Origin: Mucidula mucida
Taxonomy: Eukaryota > Basidiomycota > Agaricomycetes > Agaricales > Physalacriaceae
Reading direction: 5' to 3'
Assembly (NCBI GenBank): GCA_015501055.1
Contig: JADNYV010000001.1
Location: forward strand, 1,116,001-1,180,000
DNA: 64,000 bases
Shown here: one piece after another, positions 39,793-53,515 of the stretch
Position numbering within the stretch: the first letter of the stretch is position 1
How the letters are laid out: each line of letters opens with the position of its first letter
Notes under the pieces: generated by a model
Database searches by the model: none
The model's input: only the letters and a program-made list of their open reading frames with translations
Told to the model about the DNA's origin: nothing
Made by a program: the position numbers and the translations under genes

Positions 39793-40578
39793 TCATCTCA
39801 TTCCTGAACCTGTGAGTCTGCCAAACCAATCTAGTGGTGTCTTTGCGCCTCGGCTTGATATGCCACTTCCGACGCCTAAGGACAGAGGATTCGCGGAAGT
39901 GAAGGAGTCCTTTCTCGCCTTTGCAGCTTTCTGCACTGTAGGATCTCATGATCAATGAGCATACAATCAAGAGAAAGAAATCGCACCAGCACGGTCGATC
40001 TCATCCACATTGGTCTCTATGACTAGACCACCTTGAATTACTTCGGACAAGATGTGATGGGCCTATTGACAATGACTCTTGTGCGCCGGGAACACGACCT
40101 ATCCACGCACCTCATCGAAATGGAAAACAAGATCTAATTCACAGACATTTTCGAAGGTTCGGTCTAAGGATTCCACGAACACCTGCGTCCCAAGTTCAGA
40201 CGTTGATTTGGTAGAGGCGTACCAGAGGCACCTGAATCAGATCCAGTATACCGAGCTCACTCTCCGAAGAGTCAACGACGAAAACAAAATATAACGTCGC
40301 GTAATTCCGGTAGACTACCTGCCACCGCTCGTCTTGTTGATGTTGTGGCCCAAGGAAGGCCTCTAACTCCGGGGCATCTAGAAAGTTGCATAGTCCTGCA
40401 GGCCGATGGCATACCAGGCTAAAGATTTTCTGGACAACAGATTGTGAAGACTGTTGCAGAGGGGTGTAGAACTTGGTTAATCGAGGCACCCCGGATGTAT
40501 TGACTAGTCAAATATGAGTCGGCAAAGGTCAGAGAAGTGATAACAGAACTCTTCACAGATCAAGACGGCATGTATCAT
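39793..40578 (-). CDS. APS3: AP-3 complex sigma subunit
   Basis: Small chain of the AP-3 adaptor that sorts cargo from the Golgi/endosome to the vacuole. The first exon is only MIHAVLI plus one base and joins across a 53-base intron to FNTSGVPRLTKFYTPLQQSS. It continues with FSLVCHRPAGLCNFLDAPEL, VVYRNYATLYFVFVVDSSES and LGILDLIQ, then VFVESLDRTFENVCELDLVF, HHILSEVIQGGLVIETNVDE and a short variable tail ending GRLTGSGMR. These match the sigma-adaptin fold and the AP-3 branch (PAGLCNF, VVIET-type strand). Divergent from the large BLM10 gene. Confidence 0.9.
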
Positions 40579-41173
40579 CGCGAATGGTCGTCGTTCCAGA
40601 CAACGCGCCGGCGACTTGAATGCCTGCAGACAAATACAGCTAAACACCGGACATCCACTGACGTAGGTTCGGAACAAGGCCCGTGGACGAGGCGCATCAC
40701 ATTGGGGAATGTGTCGGTATATACATAGTAGTTTAGTGCACATCCCCAGCATCTGCCTCTGTCCTCTTTCCTTCTTTCCATCTCCCATCCTCGGTCATTC
40801 AACCTCGTCGGTTGCGGAATTCTTCGCACCCGCCCACCTACTCCCTATTGATTGTTGGGAAGACTCGTGTGGTGTCCATCCGTCCTTGACCAGAGTTCTC
40901 GGCTTGCTTGCATTTACAATCGCGTTATCAATGTCGAAGCAGTCTGGACTCTGGATGACCGGCACGTGACCGTCCGGTTTCTTTCCATCCGCTGACTGCA
41001 TCCTCCCCAAACTCTTCAGTATACATAGCATACTGGGCTCTTTCTCCTCTTCCCTTTTCTTCCTTTCTCTGGACTTGACTTAGCTTGGGGGACCGAGGTG
41101 AGAACAGCAGCCCGTCCCGAAACATCACCAAACAAAGGCACGGCTTGGCCATCGACTTGAATTCCCTTTTTCC
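40579..41173. promoter_or_regulatory. Divergent promoter, AP-3 sigma/BLM10
   Basis: About 595 bases with pyrimidine-rich tracts near 40740-40800 and 41035-41075, as in fungal 5' leaders. No exact PACE-type proteasome box was seen. Confidence 0.4.
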
Positions 41174-44100
41174 ATGTCAGTGCCTGACATCTCGTCTTTG
41201 ACGATTAACGAAGACTCGTCGTATCTTTCAAATGGCTTACTCGACGATGACCTCGACATGGACAAATACGATTCCTCGAAACTGAAGGCGTATGCAAAGG
41301 CGCTGCCCTATTCCATCGAACCAAGTCCTCAGATGATGGAGCTCCTGGACTTCATCATCAGACGGATTCTGCAATGTGTAGTGGCACGAGACTACGATGT
41401 TGGGCTACTTCAATGGGATTCCTTACTTAGCTACTAGTGTGTTTCAGTCCTGTTTGCTCTCGTATCGGCTCATCGTCTTCCAGCATCACCATGCTAAAAT
41501 ATCCTATCCCAAAGGATAAAAGGATTCGACTTGCTAAAATCTACTTTCATGTTGCGACAACCCCTGGTTTGTCCATGAACGTTATCGCCACCTGTGCCGA
41601 CGCATTTAAGCTCCTTGCTCGGTCAAAGAAACGTATATCCTTAGAGGACATGCGTCTGCCGTGGATGCCGGTGTATAATATTCTGAGTGAAGATCTGTTC
41701 TTGAGCCGTCGGCAATTCGAGTACTCACAGCTCTCGTGGTGCCGTGAGTTCAAGGTCCCTATCGTTCACGTCACATCCTCATGTACGCGACAGAGGGCTA
41801 TATCGCGGAGAACGCGCGCCGTTTCTTCCATCCTGCCGCTATCAATGACATGCTTTCGACATTTCTCCCCCAGATGAACGGCATAAACCTCAACGTGAGT
41901 ACGAGGCCTATTCAATGACGCCACATCCTAATGTGCGCGACAGAACGTGCTTGCCTCGCAATATTATCTCCTTACCTTCCTACCTCTGACACACCCTCAA
42001 TCATATCTTCCCATGCTCCTTCGGATGTGGGAGTCAATCAACTCATACGTTTTTGATGACCGCATGCTTTCCTTCCTGTCTAAATTGGCGGAAATGCATG
42101 TCTCTCCTGACGTCAGTAATCCGCTTAAGATCGCAGAAATTCCAGACGATGAGAGGTCAGAAGGTGAGAACAGACCAAAGTGGGTCCCAGACGATGCACG
42201 AGAGGATTTCGTATGGAGTGGCATTTACAAAGATATTGGTATATTCACCGAACACGAGTGGGGTCTCATCATGTGCAAGTGCCTCGCATCTATGGGTACG
42301 TGAAAGGACTGTTCACCTCTCTTTGTACTCAGTCGGCAGTAGAAATTCCTCTGGCCGACGCCGGATCGTTAAGTACCGGTCCGTCTGCGGACAATCAAAT
42401 GGCCTTTGAAATTGGGCGTCTCCCCAAGGCTAATTGGAGGATTCGTTAGTCCTCCATTTCGTATCCGACTTCGCCGGGGTCTGACTTGTCGAAAGCTTCG
42501 TTGGCGCGCATTATTGTATACTCTATGGCTCTTGATGGGTATCCAACACCCGCGTCTAATGCACCTACACCGTATATGACGCCTATGCCGTCAGGCATGA
42601 GCACTCCTCAGATACAGAATACCAGCGCTGGAGAGTACCTGGGCATACCTCTTGGAAAGACAGCTCCTCTGAAGGGAAAAACATATCTAGCTGGATCTCG
42701 AGCTCTAGACTCTTTAACCCGACTAATTGCATCTACAGAGAGCTTCTTCCATCCCTCAAACTCCGGGGCATGGACTGCTGATGTGTGTTCCATCTTTAAT
42801 GTTTCTGCTCAAGCTGACCTGTTACTCAAGCTCAGCGCGTTCATCAAGTATATTGTTTACGACTTCAACAAACGTAGATTTCGTGTTGTCCCTGTTGACT
42901 TAGTTGTGATCTCATCATCGACAGGTTGGCACGAAGAGCAACGTCCCGATTGCAAGACTCCGAATGTGCGTACAATTACTTCAACAACCATCAGGCACAC
43001 AAACAATCACCTATAGAACCGACGCCTTACGCGGAACATGAAGCGTGAACTCGTGAAATGTTTGAGGACCGTCTGTCTGCTAGCAATGTTCTCGCAGGAC
43101 TCCACTACGGTATCAAATATTCAGAGTTGCCTCAAGTCGATGAGTGTTATGGAGCCTGATCTCATCCTTCATTCAGTCTTGGAACGGGCTGTTCCGTCTC
43201 TCGAAGCACTTGTGGAGGTATTCGCCTCCCCCCACTCGTTTCTGTGATTTGCTCAAATTTCACGCAGACGCAAAGAACGATAGCGGTCATCAAAGCTTTG
43301 GGAGCTGTCGCACCAGCCATTGTGTCTCGACAGGTCTACTATCCCGGTGCTAAACACCTAGTCCCCATTCTCCAACTCCTCATTCCTGGTATTGATCTCG
43401 TGCGTGCCGCTATCTCCTAGTCTCTCGAAACTGATCGCTCCGAGTAGAATGATCCTTCGAAGACTGTGCGTGTCTTTCACATCACGTTCCTTCGCTTCTC
43501 ATTGATATCAGCTTTGCACGACGGCGTTTTTGGTGGAAATTTCCCAGTATATCAAGTTTGGCGATTTGACGATGGGTGAAAATCCGCCTCCGACCGTGAT
43601 GGACACCGAGGGGACTATTCCTATGCAAGCCACCATAACAATTCCTTCCTTCGACAGTGACGATTTTGCCGACCTAATGGATGAGCAAGATCGCTTGACG
43701 GATGAAGAGGAAGATATGTTGCTCAAGGTGGTTTTGCTATGGCTGGCATGATTGGTCATTGATGACATGCAGGATTCCACCGGGAGCTTTGCAGACTGGG
43801 TGACCAGCTTCGTGAGCCGTGTCATACAACTGTTGGAAAATCTGCCAGAAGAGGGTCCGAATGGTACTGCTGGAGGTGCTACGGAAGGTAAGTCACGCTC
43901 GTGGCATCAGGTATCAAACTCATGCATATCGTTCGCAGTTCAAGTCGTCGATGCTGTGACAGGCGCTTGTAGCCAGATATGCGTCCATTTGTCCGAGCCG
44001 CTGTTTGACTTGGTGCTCAACATGATCTATGAGTACGCAAGTACAAATGTCAGGCCGAACGCTGTTCGCGCAATACATCAACTGGTTGAGTGTGTCGCCA

Positions 44101-47100
44101 ATGCAGATCCTCGTAAGACCTTGGCAAAATTCTTCCCCTTTTGCGCCCGGAATATCCGTACAGAGTTGGAAAACGGAGCCTCATCGTTGCGGACCACGTC
44201 AGCATCGACACCTATTCCTTCAGACGCTACTCTACATTGGAGTACGCAATAAATTATTCATCTGGAAACCTAATTATTCACTCCGCTGTTAGACCTTGCG
44301 ATTCTTCGAGGCCAGTCTTTAAGTGAGTAACAATGCCATCTCCATTTTCTTGACTCGTTGGCTGATAGTTCTTCGTTAATAGCGATGGCACAGCGGTGAG
44401 TCATCGACCTTCAACGCAGATTGATTGACGAACGTGTTGCAGCTGATACAATACCGAGATGAGATAATGTCGCTGTTGCAACTCCTTCAAGCAAAAACAT
44501 TCTCGAAGCGCGGCTATTCCTGGACCGGAAAAATGCTGTCCAGCATGTTACTGACACTCACACATACTTACCCATTAGAAAACAAATTTGTGAATCCTTC
44601 AGAATGGAACAGTGACGGTATATCTTGCAATCAATGATGTCCTTGCCGTGGTCACTGACATTTCCTTGTAGAATTCCGATGGAACCACCATCGTCATTGG
44701 GGCAAACTGTATGCGCCGGATGATATTGAGGTAGTAATTCTATTCTCCTGGTATATCACACAAATCTCATATCCCACAGATATCCTGGCACATATCAAAT
44801 GCCGAAGAGATTGACTTCGCTTTGGATGTCTTCCATCAAGTCATAGAGCCGACGCTTGGTCACCTCGAAGAGCTTTTGAAACCTGGTTCGGCGCATTTCT
44901 TACATCGCGACCTGCACTCGCTGACTCTATCACAACGCAAGGTCTCGCTCGTAACGCCACTTGGCGCAATGAATTCTGTCGGTACGTCTTTGATATGTGG
45001 AATAGTAAAGTACTGGTGTGAACTGCATCAAAGTAATCTGAGTCTCGTTCGAAACGCGTTTTCGGGTATTCCCACCCTCGCCAGGGAATATCTCAGTGAC
45101 GAAGAGATTCGAGAGTCCACAATGACGAGTGATATCCTGTAAGGTCTTTTGACATAGCATTGGATAACTTCTCACACTCTCTAGCGACGAGATACCCGAA
45201 ATGTTGGCTTCTGTTCCTCCAACAAAAGCGGGATTCTGCTTGACGGATAGGAGTGATCCCAAATACCAGTACATTCGCTCTTTGAGGCATCGGTACGGAG
45301 TTTTCCTCCACAGTGCTTCTGTCTGTTTGCGACAACAAGGGGAGGAGAACACCGTCGATGCAGTTCATATGCTAGTATGTAAAATCCTGTTAACGTTTGG
45401 CTTTAAAAAAGCGACTAATAGGTTGGTTTATCTTCAGATTCGGTCGTTCCGAGTCTATCTGCTCGAATACGGTGACAGCAGAGATAGGTATGACCTTGAC
45501 TCCTATGACCGTTGTCTATCTTTACAAAGTTTGTCAGCTTTATGTTAACGAAGAACAATTTACCAATGAGAAGAACGTCGCCCGTCAATATGCGAGGCAG
45601 AAAGTATGGCCGCGTGCTGTGTATGTACGTCGAGCAAGGTGTGTTATCGACATAATCAACCGCATTGTGCCGTACTTAATGGATAAAGATATTTTCATTC
45701 CGGACGCCTGCGTTGGAATTCGTTGGAACGACTCCGAGGTCCTCTCGAAGATAGTCTAATCGATGACTTGGCTGAATGGTCTATGTGGCACTATGCCGTC
45801 ATCAGGGAGTACGACACCTTTCACTTGTCTGAGTGGACGTTGAATCTTTTACTAGAGCCAGTCAAGCGCTTTTGGAAAGCATGACGGCGGTGCGGCGACG
45901 AACTTGATGACCGTAACAAGCTGTTGACGCCTTCATTTTAGATGTATGACGGTGTCAGGCGGAGAACTTTACCCCTGCTCTGCAAAGCTCTCGAGCCTGG
46001 CACAGACGATGATAGGATGAAGGGGGCTTTGTGGACCTTGAATTATCCTTCGTTTGGTCGATATGCAATTGGTGGTAAGGTTCTTTCTGGACTGTCGTTT
46101 GCGCAGTAATCTGAGTTGGCAGAACCTAAACTTGCTGCAACACTATTACCTCAACTCCTCCGTTGCCAACATAACGAAAAGGTCTGTCAAGATTGCACTC
46201 TGAGCTGTTCTTCCCTAATTCCATTGGTGCAGCCTTCTATCCAGGATTGTGTGTCTGCCGTATCAGAAAATTGTAAGTGAAGGATCTGCTACTAAACTGC
46301 AGCTGATTGATGCTTTGCCAGGCGTCAACAATTTTGTCGAGCCATGTTATCTTGGTTACACGGTCTCATCACCGGCACTTCTGTGTGCGGTTGAACGATT
46401 GAAGGAAATTCTACCACCGGACGCGACCAACGATTACATAACTCAAAAATGTCTTGCCGCCAGAGTAGAACGTGTGCAAAAATTGAATGAAGCAGCAGAT
46501 CAGGCAGTCAGTTTATTCTCTGCTACGGCTAGTACTGGCTTGCCGTGTTCACTGATGCTGGTCATAGATGATTGAAATCATGAAGATCGCAACCTCTCCC
46601 AAAACGCACTGGCGCTATGAGATTGTTGCCATACGTTGCTTACGAACATTGCTTCGACGCGATGTGCCCTTGACATCTGTCCAGATCCGTTACTTCTTAG
46701 AGAGGACGCATCACACACACCCAAGCGTGGTAAGTCAGCCCGACCATCCGACCATCCCACACATCGCTCACCAGAAATACAGCGTTATGTATGTGTTCGT
46801 TCATCTCAGGGTCACGCTCTAACTTCTTCGAAGTACGCCCAGCGGGGCGTCATGAAAAGCTTGCGGAATGTCAAGCTTCGGACGTTGTGTTCAAATCCTG
46901 TAGATCTATTCCTGGGGCGGAGTCGGAATCCTCTGAAGGAAGATATCAGAGTAGAAGCTTCTCACGCACTTACTTCGCGATATCTACAAGCTTACAAGGC
47001 CGTCTTCAATCTGTACGAGAAAAATCGGTTGGTCCACCTTGTCTCTTGATGATCAGGAAGTGAACCAGATCATAGGCTGTTTTTAGAGACGTTTCCACAA

Positions 47101-49504
47101 GGTTGGGTCGCCTGGGGCGAAAGCATCACAGTCTATAAACCGCCAGATGCGAAGAAATCGACCTTCCAACCTTGGGATCCACCGAGCCGTGCAGCTATCG
47201 ATGCGTTGCGCAGAATGGCTACTGAAACATCTTACTGGAAGAAGTTATCAACGTACTTCGCCGAAGAGAACAATGAAGTGACGATGACTCAGGACAACGT
47301 ATCTTGCGTGAAGTCGCTCTGTGAGTGCGTCCATGTAGCTTCGTGACGAGGGTAATTCACCTTGTTGCAGTTCAAGTGCTTGAAGACGCCCCGTTTACAA
47401 CCTTGAAGCCAATCCTCGAATCTCTGATAGTCAGTAAGGATCAGGACAAGCAACGAGCTGCTGCGGAACTACTAGCTGGTATCATCGGGGGTGAGTCTTA
47501 TGCAATGCCTTTGGAACGACTGACGAATTTCTAGGTTCTAAACATTGGCCGCTCCATAAGCAAAAGACCTTGTGGGATTGGTTCAAACCCTTCCTGAAGA
47601 AGATAATGGCAAACCTGAAAACGGACACCCTAGTGACATGGACCTCATTTTTAGAGGTATGCTGATAGCATTCGTCGTCGGTTGTTATTGATCATTCGAT
47701 CTGCCCAGTATGTATTCTACAGGAAGGACCCCCGCCGCGTACAACCCATAGTGGATTACGTCTTGGGTGAAGTAATGACTATGGATTTCAACGCGGAGCT
47801 CTCCTTCGACGTCATCAAAGTACTCTCTCTTTTCAGAGCCTGCTACGAGGAGATGGGTTGGAAATTTACGGCCTGGTTGGATCAAATTCTCCAACGTTGC
47901 TGGAAAGAGATTCACTGTGAACATGATGATGTTCGCACGTATATTGCAGAGTTCATGTCATTCGCGGACAAAATCAAGGTACCGTCATGGTGTCTTTCGT
48001 TACCTGCGCTGCTCAAAGCCGTTAGTGGTCCCCGCGTCCCACTATTCCATCAGCAGAAGTCTTCGTCAAGGAATGTCGTGTTCTCCCGGTGGATTACGAC
48101 ATAATGGGTATGAGAGGAGCATATCACAAAACTCGAGTCTCGCAACTGGTCGTAAACTTCAAACAATGGCGTCAGGAACGCATACCAGGCGTTCGAGCTT
48201 TCCAGTCGAAGTACGACCGAGTAGGCGTTATGGTGTGCAAATGGCTGTTCCAGTCCATCCACGATGTCCATGCCATTTCTGTTTTCGATTACATCCTGCC
48301 ACTCATGGTAACGTCATGTATTCTTAAGTAATCGCGCTGCCTTGAGCTGATCTTGCAATAGCCCGAGCTCTTTCGGTTGACTGAAGGCGCGCATTTCCGT
48401 TTTTGGGGGCTCGCAGGCTTTGCTGATTAACTGACAGTTCATGATAACGACGAATTGGCAAACCTTGCGAATTTGCTACTCGTGCGAATGTGTGGTGTAA
48501 CGCCGCCTAGGTATGAACTCTTTCTTTGCGCGCTGTAGATATGAATTCATCTTTCAGAGTTTTGATTAACCCGCTCCTGGACGCGATCTTCAACGCCATA
48601 AAAACTTCACCCGTGAGCTGCTACCTTCCAGGTTTTATTCAAGTGTCTCAAGTCAACAGTCTTGGAAAGTCCGCCTAAAAGCACTACCCCTCGTACAAGG
48701 TCTGTCTGGATCATCACATATGCTCCTCATCTCACTCGTCTGACAGTGTTCTACTTCCGCCAAGTTCCACTCATCAGCGAGATCAAAGTCGTAGAAATCC
48801 TCGAAGTAAATCACAGCTTATGTTCATCTATGTTGCTCATCTACTGACAGGTGCTCTGTAAATGCCTTGACGATGAAGTGGTGGAGGTACGCGAGATGGC
48901 TGCCAGGTCCGGAACACCTTCTATCAGACTATCAGAAAATTGATGTCTTTCCAGCACGTTGTCCGGTATTCTTCGACTATCACCGAGGAGGAGCGTATTG
49001 ACACTAAAGGTAGTTTCGTTGAAGTGAGCTTTCGCCATCGATTCAAGTTTTTTCCAGGATCGTTTTATCAAACTTGCCAAGAATAGTTCCATTCCTGAAC
49101 GACAACATCCCGACTACAACGTCGCCATACGGCGAAGACACGCGGCCATCTTGGGGATTTGTGCCCTCGTTGACAGCTATCCGTACACCGTAGAAAAATG
49201 GATGCCCGACTTATTAACGAACGTTCTAGCAGATCATACTTATGACCCAGTGAGTACCTATCGTCGTTCCTTCTCCCTCTTTGCGCTAATCCGTACTCAC
49301 AAGTTACCCATCGCAACCACCGTTCGTAAATGTGCAAGTAATTTCAAGCGGACCCATCAGGATACCTGGCACGAAGATTCTAAACGATTCACTGATGATC
49401 AACTTTCCGCTCTTTCAACATTGATAACTGGCTCATCGTACTGTGCGTGCTGCTTGCGCTTTCACTCATGACACTCGATTGACTTTTCATTGGCAGATGC
49501 TTAA
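41174..49504 (+). CDS. BLM10: Proteasome activator Blm10/PA200
   Basis: Very large HEAT-repeat protein (roughly 2,000 residues) that caps the 20S proteasome. The start MSVPDISSLTINEDSS is followed by YAKALPYSIEPSPQMMELLD and many HEAT segments, for example RIRLAKIYFHVATTPGL, ASQYYLLTFLPLTHPQSYLP, GAKHLVPILQLLIPGIDLND, FADLMDEQDRLTDEEEDMLL, VRPNAVRAIHQLVECV, VFHQVIEPTLGHLEELLKPG and VRNAFSGIPTLAREYLSDEE. The conserved C-terminal part includes RHAAILGICALVDSYPYTVE and KWMPDLLTNVLADH. A last intron (49443-49496) removes an in-frame stop and makes the protein end SSYYA, the HbYX-type tail by which Blm10 docks on the 20S core. The gene has more than 20 short exons; I did not resolve each. Confidence 0.9.
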
Positions 49505-49664
49505 TTGACTTTGCTGCCTGATCTGACGTAGAATTTGATTTGTAGCAGTATGTCCTGTATATGTGAATGTGATGTGTGTCCTTAATGTCCAGAAACGTGC
49601 TTGCGTATTGTACATTGCTGATCTTACAGTAAATCATACATGAACGTCCGAGAAAAAAGCCATA

Positions 49665-50575
49665 CTACACGCGAAGGGGCGATATCTGTGCGGGAATGAC
49701 AGAGGAGAGCAAGGATAGGGGAGATGCTTCGCCACTCTCCAAGTCAGCATCAGATCGACCGATGCCTGGAATTGTAGTCTCCAAACCATCCGCAGTTCCC
49801 GACCTTGCTCCTGCTGCGGGAACCATATCGATGGGAGCACCCGTACGGTTCTCGTAGCCCGACTTGACACGGTTATTAGACACGGTTTCCCTACGTAGAG
49901 TACTATGAGCAATGCAAGCGGCGACCTTGACTCGTTCATACCTTATTTCCGCGATGAGGTCGTCAATGGCGTACCAAGCAAGAGGCCCATAAGCGACGCT
50001 CCGCCACCATCCGGCCAAATCTATCTTTTCGATGTACGCATGGAGGTGCAGATGATCAGTAACAGGTATCTTGTTGTCCTTGAAAGGAGGCGCTATGAAG
50101 CCAATGTGAAAACGGGAGTCGTTTGCAATGTGAAGGCGAGTGTCAACCGTGGGCGTGGAAGCAGGAGAGCCAGAGGGTACGAGAGCGTGTAAATGACGCG
50201 TGGCTAGATCTTTCAGGGTGACGAGAAGAGGCAAGTCTGTGGATGACTAGGAGAAGATGAGCGCGACGCGAACATTGGAGGCAGAAACGTCGTACAAGGC
50301 GGTATATCGACGGAACGTGAAGGCTGGGTTGGATTAGGATAAGTCTGTATGAAGCTGGTGGATCCTCACTTGAATGCAATTATGATATGGCCCTTGCTGG
50401 AAATGGGGTGCGCTCTTTCGCGGTAGACGGTGAAATCGTCGTCTCGCCACAGTATCTCTGGGTCCTTAGGCGAGGCTCGAAGAAAAACAGGAGAGCGAGG
50501 CGAGCTGAGCGGGTTGTGAGCAGCGTTGGAAACGACACCGCACAATGGACAGCCAGCCTTTGGCGCAAATTCCAT
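49665..50575 (-). CDS. HIT (histidine triad) domain protein
   Basis: Nucleotide-binding HIT protein. The start MEFAPKAGCPLCGVVS places a CPLC metal-like motif at the N-terminus, followed by LWRDDDFTVYRERAHP, SSKGHIIIAF and, after two introns, LHVPSIYR then LPLLVTLKDLATRHL. The triad HLHLHAYI lies about residue 135. Triad enzymes hydrolyse nucleotide phosphoramidates or dinucleotides; substrate cannot be told. The C-terminal 60 residues are low-complexity. ATG 50575 is preferred; one at 50611 would add 12 residues. Only 74 bases separate this start from that of TRAX on the other strand. The second intron is inferred from frame. Confidence 0.8.
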
Positions 50576-50649
50576 GGTGGAATGGATAGAGTCGTGAAAA
50601 GCGGAACACACAGACGATGACAGCTTTGACCAACCGATCGGGTTTAAGA

Positions 50650-51643
50650 ATGACGACCACTACCACCTCCATTTTCGACGCTTTCAGGATAGATCTCGAC
50701 GAGCATAACGATTGTCGCGAACGACTCATCAAAGTGCCCGTCCCATCTCACGTTTCTATTCCAAGCCTCATTGATGCGCACTTTACAGGCTAGTCGAGAT
50801 GTCACTAATATTTCCAAGAAAACTATCTTTCTTCTACATCGCATCGTTCTCGAAACCCCACGCGATTCAGACACTGCACCATCTGCCATACGCGCTGCCA
50901 GACGAGGGCGCGAAAACCTCGGTCAAGTTCATCTCATATATGCTACTATGAAAGACGAACTTGTGGGGGATCGATTCTGGCGGTATGAACGCCAGGTCTC
51001 CCCAGGTCTTCAAGAATACATCGAAGCTCTCAGCTTCGCACACTTCCTGGAGCACGGAACGCTCATAACTCTACCCCAAGTTCAACAGACCTTGTGCGAT
51101 TCCGATGGCGTTCCTGTGCGTACTTGTTGCACCCATGTTGGATCTTGGATGGCTCATCGAGTTCAACAGCTATTTCCTTTAACGATTTCTGATTATCTCC
51201 TGGGTATCTCAGACCTCACTGGAGAACTCATGAGATACGCTATATCTGGGCTGAGTAAACGAGGAGGCCGATCTCAAGCCATGGATACACTGGCGTTTGT
51301 GAGGAACTGCAAGGCTGGTTGGTGGCTTCACTTGGTCAACTGGTGCTCGCCTCTGAACTCCAGCATAGACTTTGATCTCTTCACACCTTCTGTGCCGTAT
51401 CTATCTAAAAAGCAGTCTGTAACGGCCCAGTCAATGAAGAAAATCGAAGAAGGTGAGTTTGTTGCTCCGTATCCTCTCTTGCATACAGTTGAACTTGCTA
51501 TAGCAGCATATGCAATCGTCGTTCGAACTTCAGAGTACGATCTGTCTCCCGAAATGCTGGACGATCTTGTTGCTCAAACATTGGCCGGCAATGAGCGAAA
51601 ACGGAAAGGTAGAGACAGCGACGATGAATTCGATTCACGTTAA
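50650..51643 (+). CDS. Translin-associated factor X (TRAX)
   Basis: Partner of translin; the translin-TRAX complex (C3PO) is an RNA endonuclease in which TRAX carries the catalytic acids. The start MTTTTTSIFDAFRIDLDEHN is followed after an intron by ASRDVTNISKKTIFLLHRIV, RRGRENLGQVHLIYATMKDE and RYERQVSPGLQEYIEALSFA. The core ISDYLLGISDLTGELMRYAI and KKIEEAAYAIVVRTSEYDLS are TRAX rather than translin. The tail is basic and acidic (RKRKGRDSDDEFD). Introns lie near 50740, 51115, 51320 and 51452. It shares a short bidirectional promoter with the HIT gene and converges with an unknown gene. Confidence 0.87.
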
Positions 51644-51728
51644 CAAGGCGGAACGTGTGTAAGATTGTTGTTACAATACACAAAACACTGGTAGTCGGAT
51701 AATATACAATATAGTACACACTATAGGC

Positions 51729-53515
51729 TTACTGTGCCGGAAACACTCGGAGGAGGCTGTTCATAGTACCAACTGATCCCAAGTTGACGCGGATGACGCC
51801 TTCCTTCAAAGCCTCAAAGTCAAGAGGTTTAAGCTGTCTCGTCCCAAGGTGGAACATTGATTGATGATGCAACTCCGCACTTCTTGTTTTCGACGGTTCC
51901 CGCATGATGCATACGACGTCCCCGCCTTCGAGCAGGCTAAAGCACAGGTCCGACTTCAAGGGACGTGCCTCGGAAACTCCTGGCACGGCGCGAGAAGAAT
52001 CTGCATCAGACTGGCCGAGTAAAGGAGTTCTTTCAGAAACATCAGAAACGTCCGCATGTACAGCAGGTTTATGCTGTTTTCTCTGAAACAGACGCCTCAA
52101 CCACATGGATAGGAAGAATGCCAGTCCAACGATGACCTTTCTGAACGCTGCTAAGACACCTTTTGACGACGTTAAAGGTTTTGAAGAGCGGTCTGGCTCC
52201 ACGGAGGGTGGAGCGTCGGAAGACGCACTAGGTCCCGCGTTATCTATAGGCTTCAAGCGCGGAGAAGGAGGGGGGGTAGGTAAAATTTGGTCTTGCTGTT
52301 CGAGGAGGACATGCGATGTCAAGACAGCAATCTGCAGCGTAATATCTTTACCACGAGTCGAGTGAAGGGGACAAAGTATGAATTTGACGCCAGAAGAAGG
52401 GATGACGAGGGATATCGCCGTAACGGTGGATTCATAGAAATGGATGGCATTGCTTGGTGGGGAATAAAGTGCGATTGGATGCTCCACGCTGGGAACGTAA
52501 GAAGGTGCGAGGTTCGACCAGCCAATGGCCGCGGCATATGCGGTTGAATGGGGCCATTGCAATAACGGAATGGCTAACACAGTAATTGGACTTGATTCAA
52601 TGGGGGAGGAAACGATGATGGAGGAGTTCGATTCGCCGAGCAGGCGACAATGCGTGGAAGAGAACTTGTAAATCTGTTGAATAAAGGAATCTATATCCGA
52701 GTCTGAGCAGTAGGACGAGACGTGAACAGAGCCGGATCCAACGGCTGTGATGTCTCCTCGCTCGGTCATTGCCATTGCGACGCCAGGTGACGCGCTGAGC
52801 ACGAGGGTGGAAGGGATTGCAAGACTGGGAAAGCATGGAACGAGGAATAGCAAAGATGAATCCTTTGTTTCGGCAAGGATACTACAGAGAGCATTAGCTC
52901 AAGGCGATAATAGTTGAAGGACGAAATCGCTGACCTTTCGATTCCGATTGACCAAACAGTCCAGTCTTCGCGTAGACACTTTGCTACGGTGACAGCCTGC
53001 GTCACCGCGCCCTCCGAAGAGTCCCACACCCGAGTGCTCTGCTCTCGTCTCCAACCATCTCCTAAGAATGAGATGCGCTGATCTTCATCAGTCGGCTGAA
53101 TAGTAATGGTACCGTTATGCCCGAATGCACCAAGCCATTTGGTCTCTCCGGTAGGATAGACAATCCGATAAGTGTAAGAATACAACTTGCTTGTATTGTC
53201 GGTAAAGGGAATGGATATCTTGAGATATATAGTGTGTTCATGAGACTCGTCCCGTGTCGTCGTAAGGAGGGATACCGCGTTCTCAGGGTTGGTGTCTGGT
53301 ATGTCGGCAAAATCTATCTCACCCCATTCTCCATGCGTCCTGCCTGGGGCTGGGAAATTCGACCAAAACTGCACTTTAGCACCATCCTGTTGGAGCTGAA
53401 GATAGTCTTGGCTATCGAGCGTTGCAGTGAAGCAAAGTTCTGCGGTGCGCGTATAGGCAAGGGAGATTGGGATCGTCAGAGACTGCCCTAATTCTGGGCG
53501 AAAGGAGACGTTCAT
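51729..53515 (-). CDS. Unrecognised protein with one membrane-spanning segment
   Basis: Two exons, about 565 residues. ATG 53515 (MNVSFRPELGQSLTIPISLA) was chosen as the first Met before beta-rich sequence; upstream in-frame Mets are not conserved-looking. The N-terminal part (YTRTAELCFTATLDSQDYLQ, VYPTGETKWLGAFGHNGTI) looks like a beta-sandwich, possibly carbohydrate- or lipid-binding. The C-terminal part holds a proline-rich stretch (PTPPPSPRLKP), then one hydrophobic segment flanked by basic residues (VIVGLAFFLSMWLRRLFQRK), then a soluble tail ending LLRVFPAQ. The intron at about 52866-52933 joins in frame. I do not recognise the family. Confidence 0.7.
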
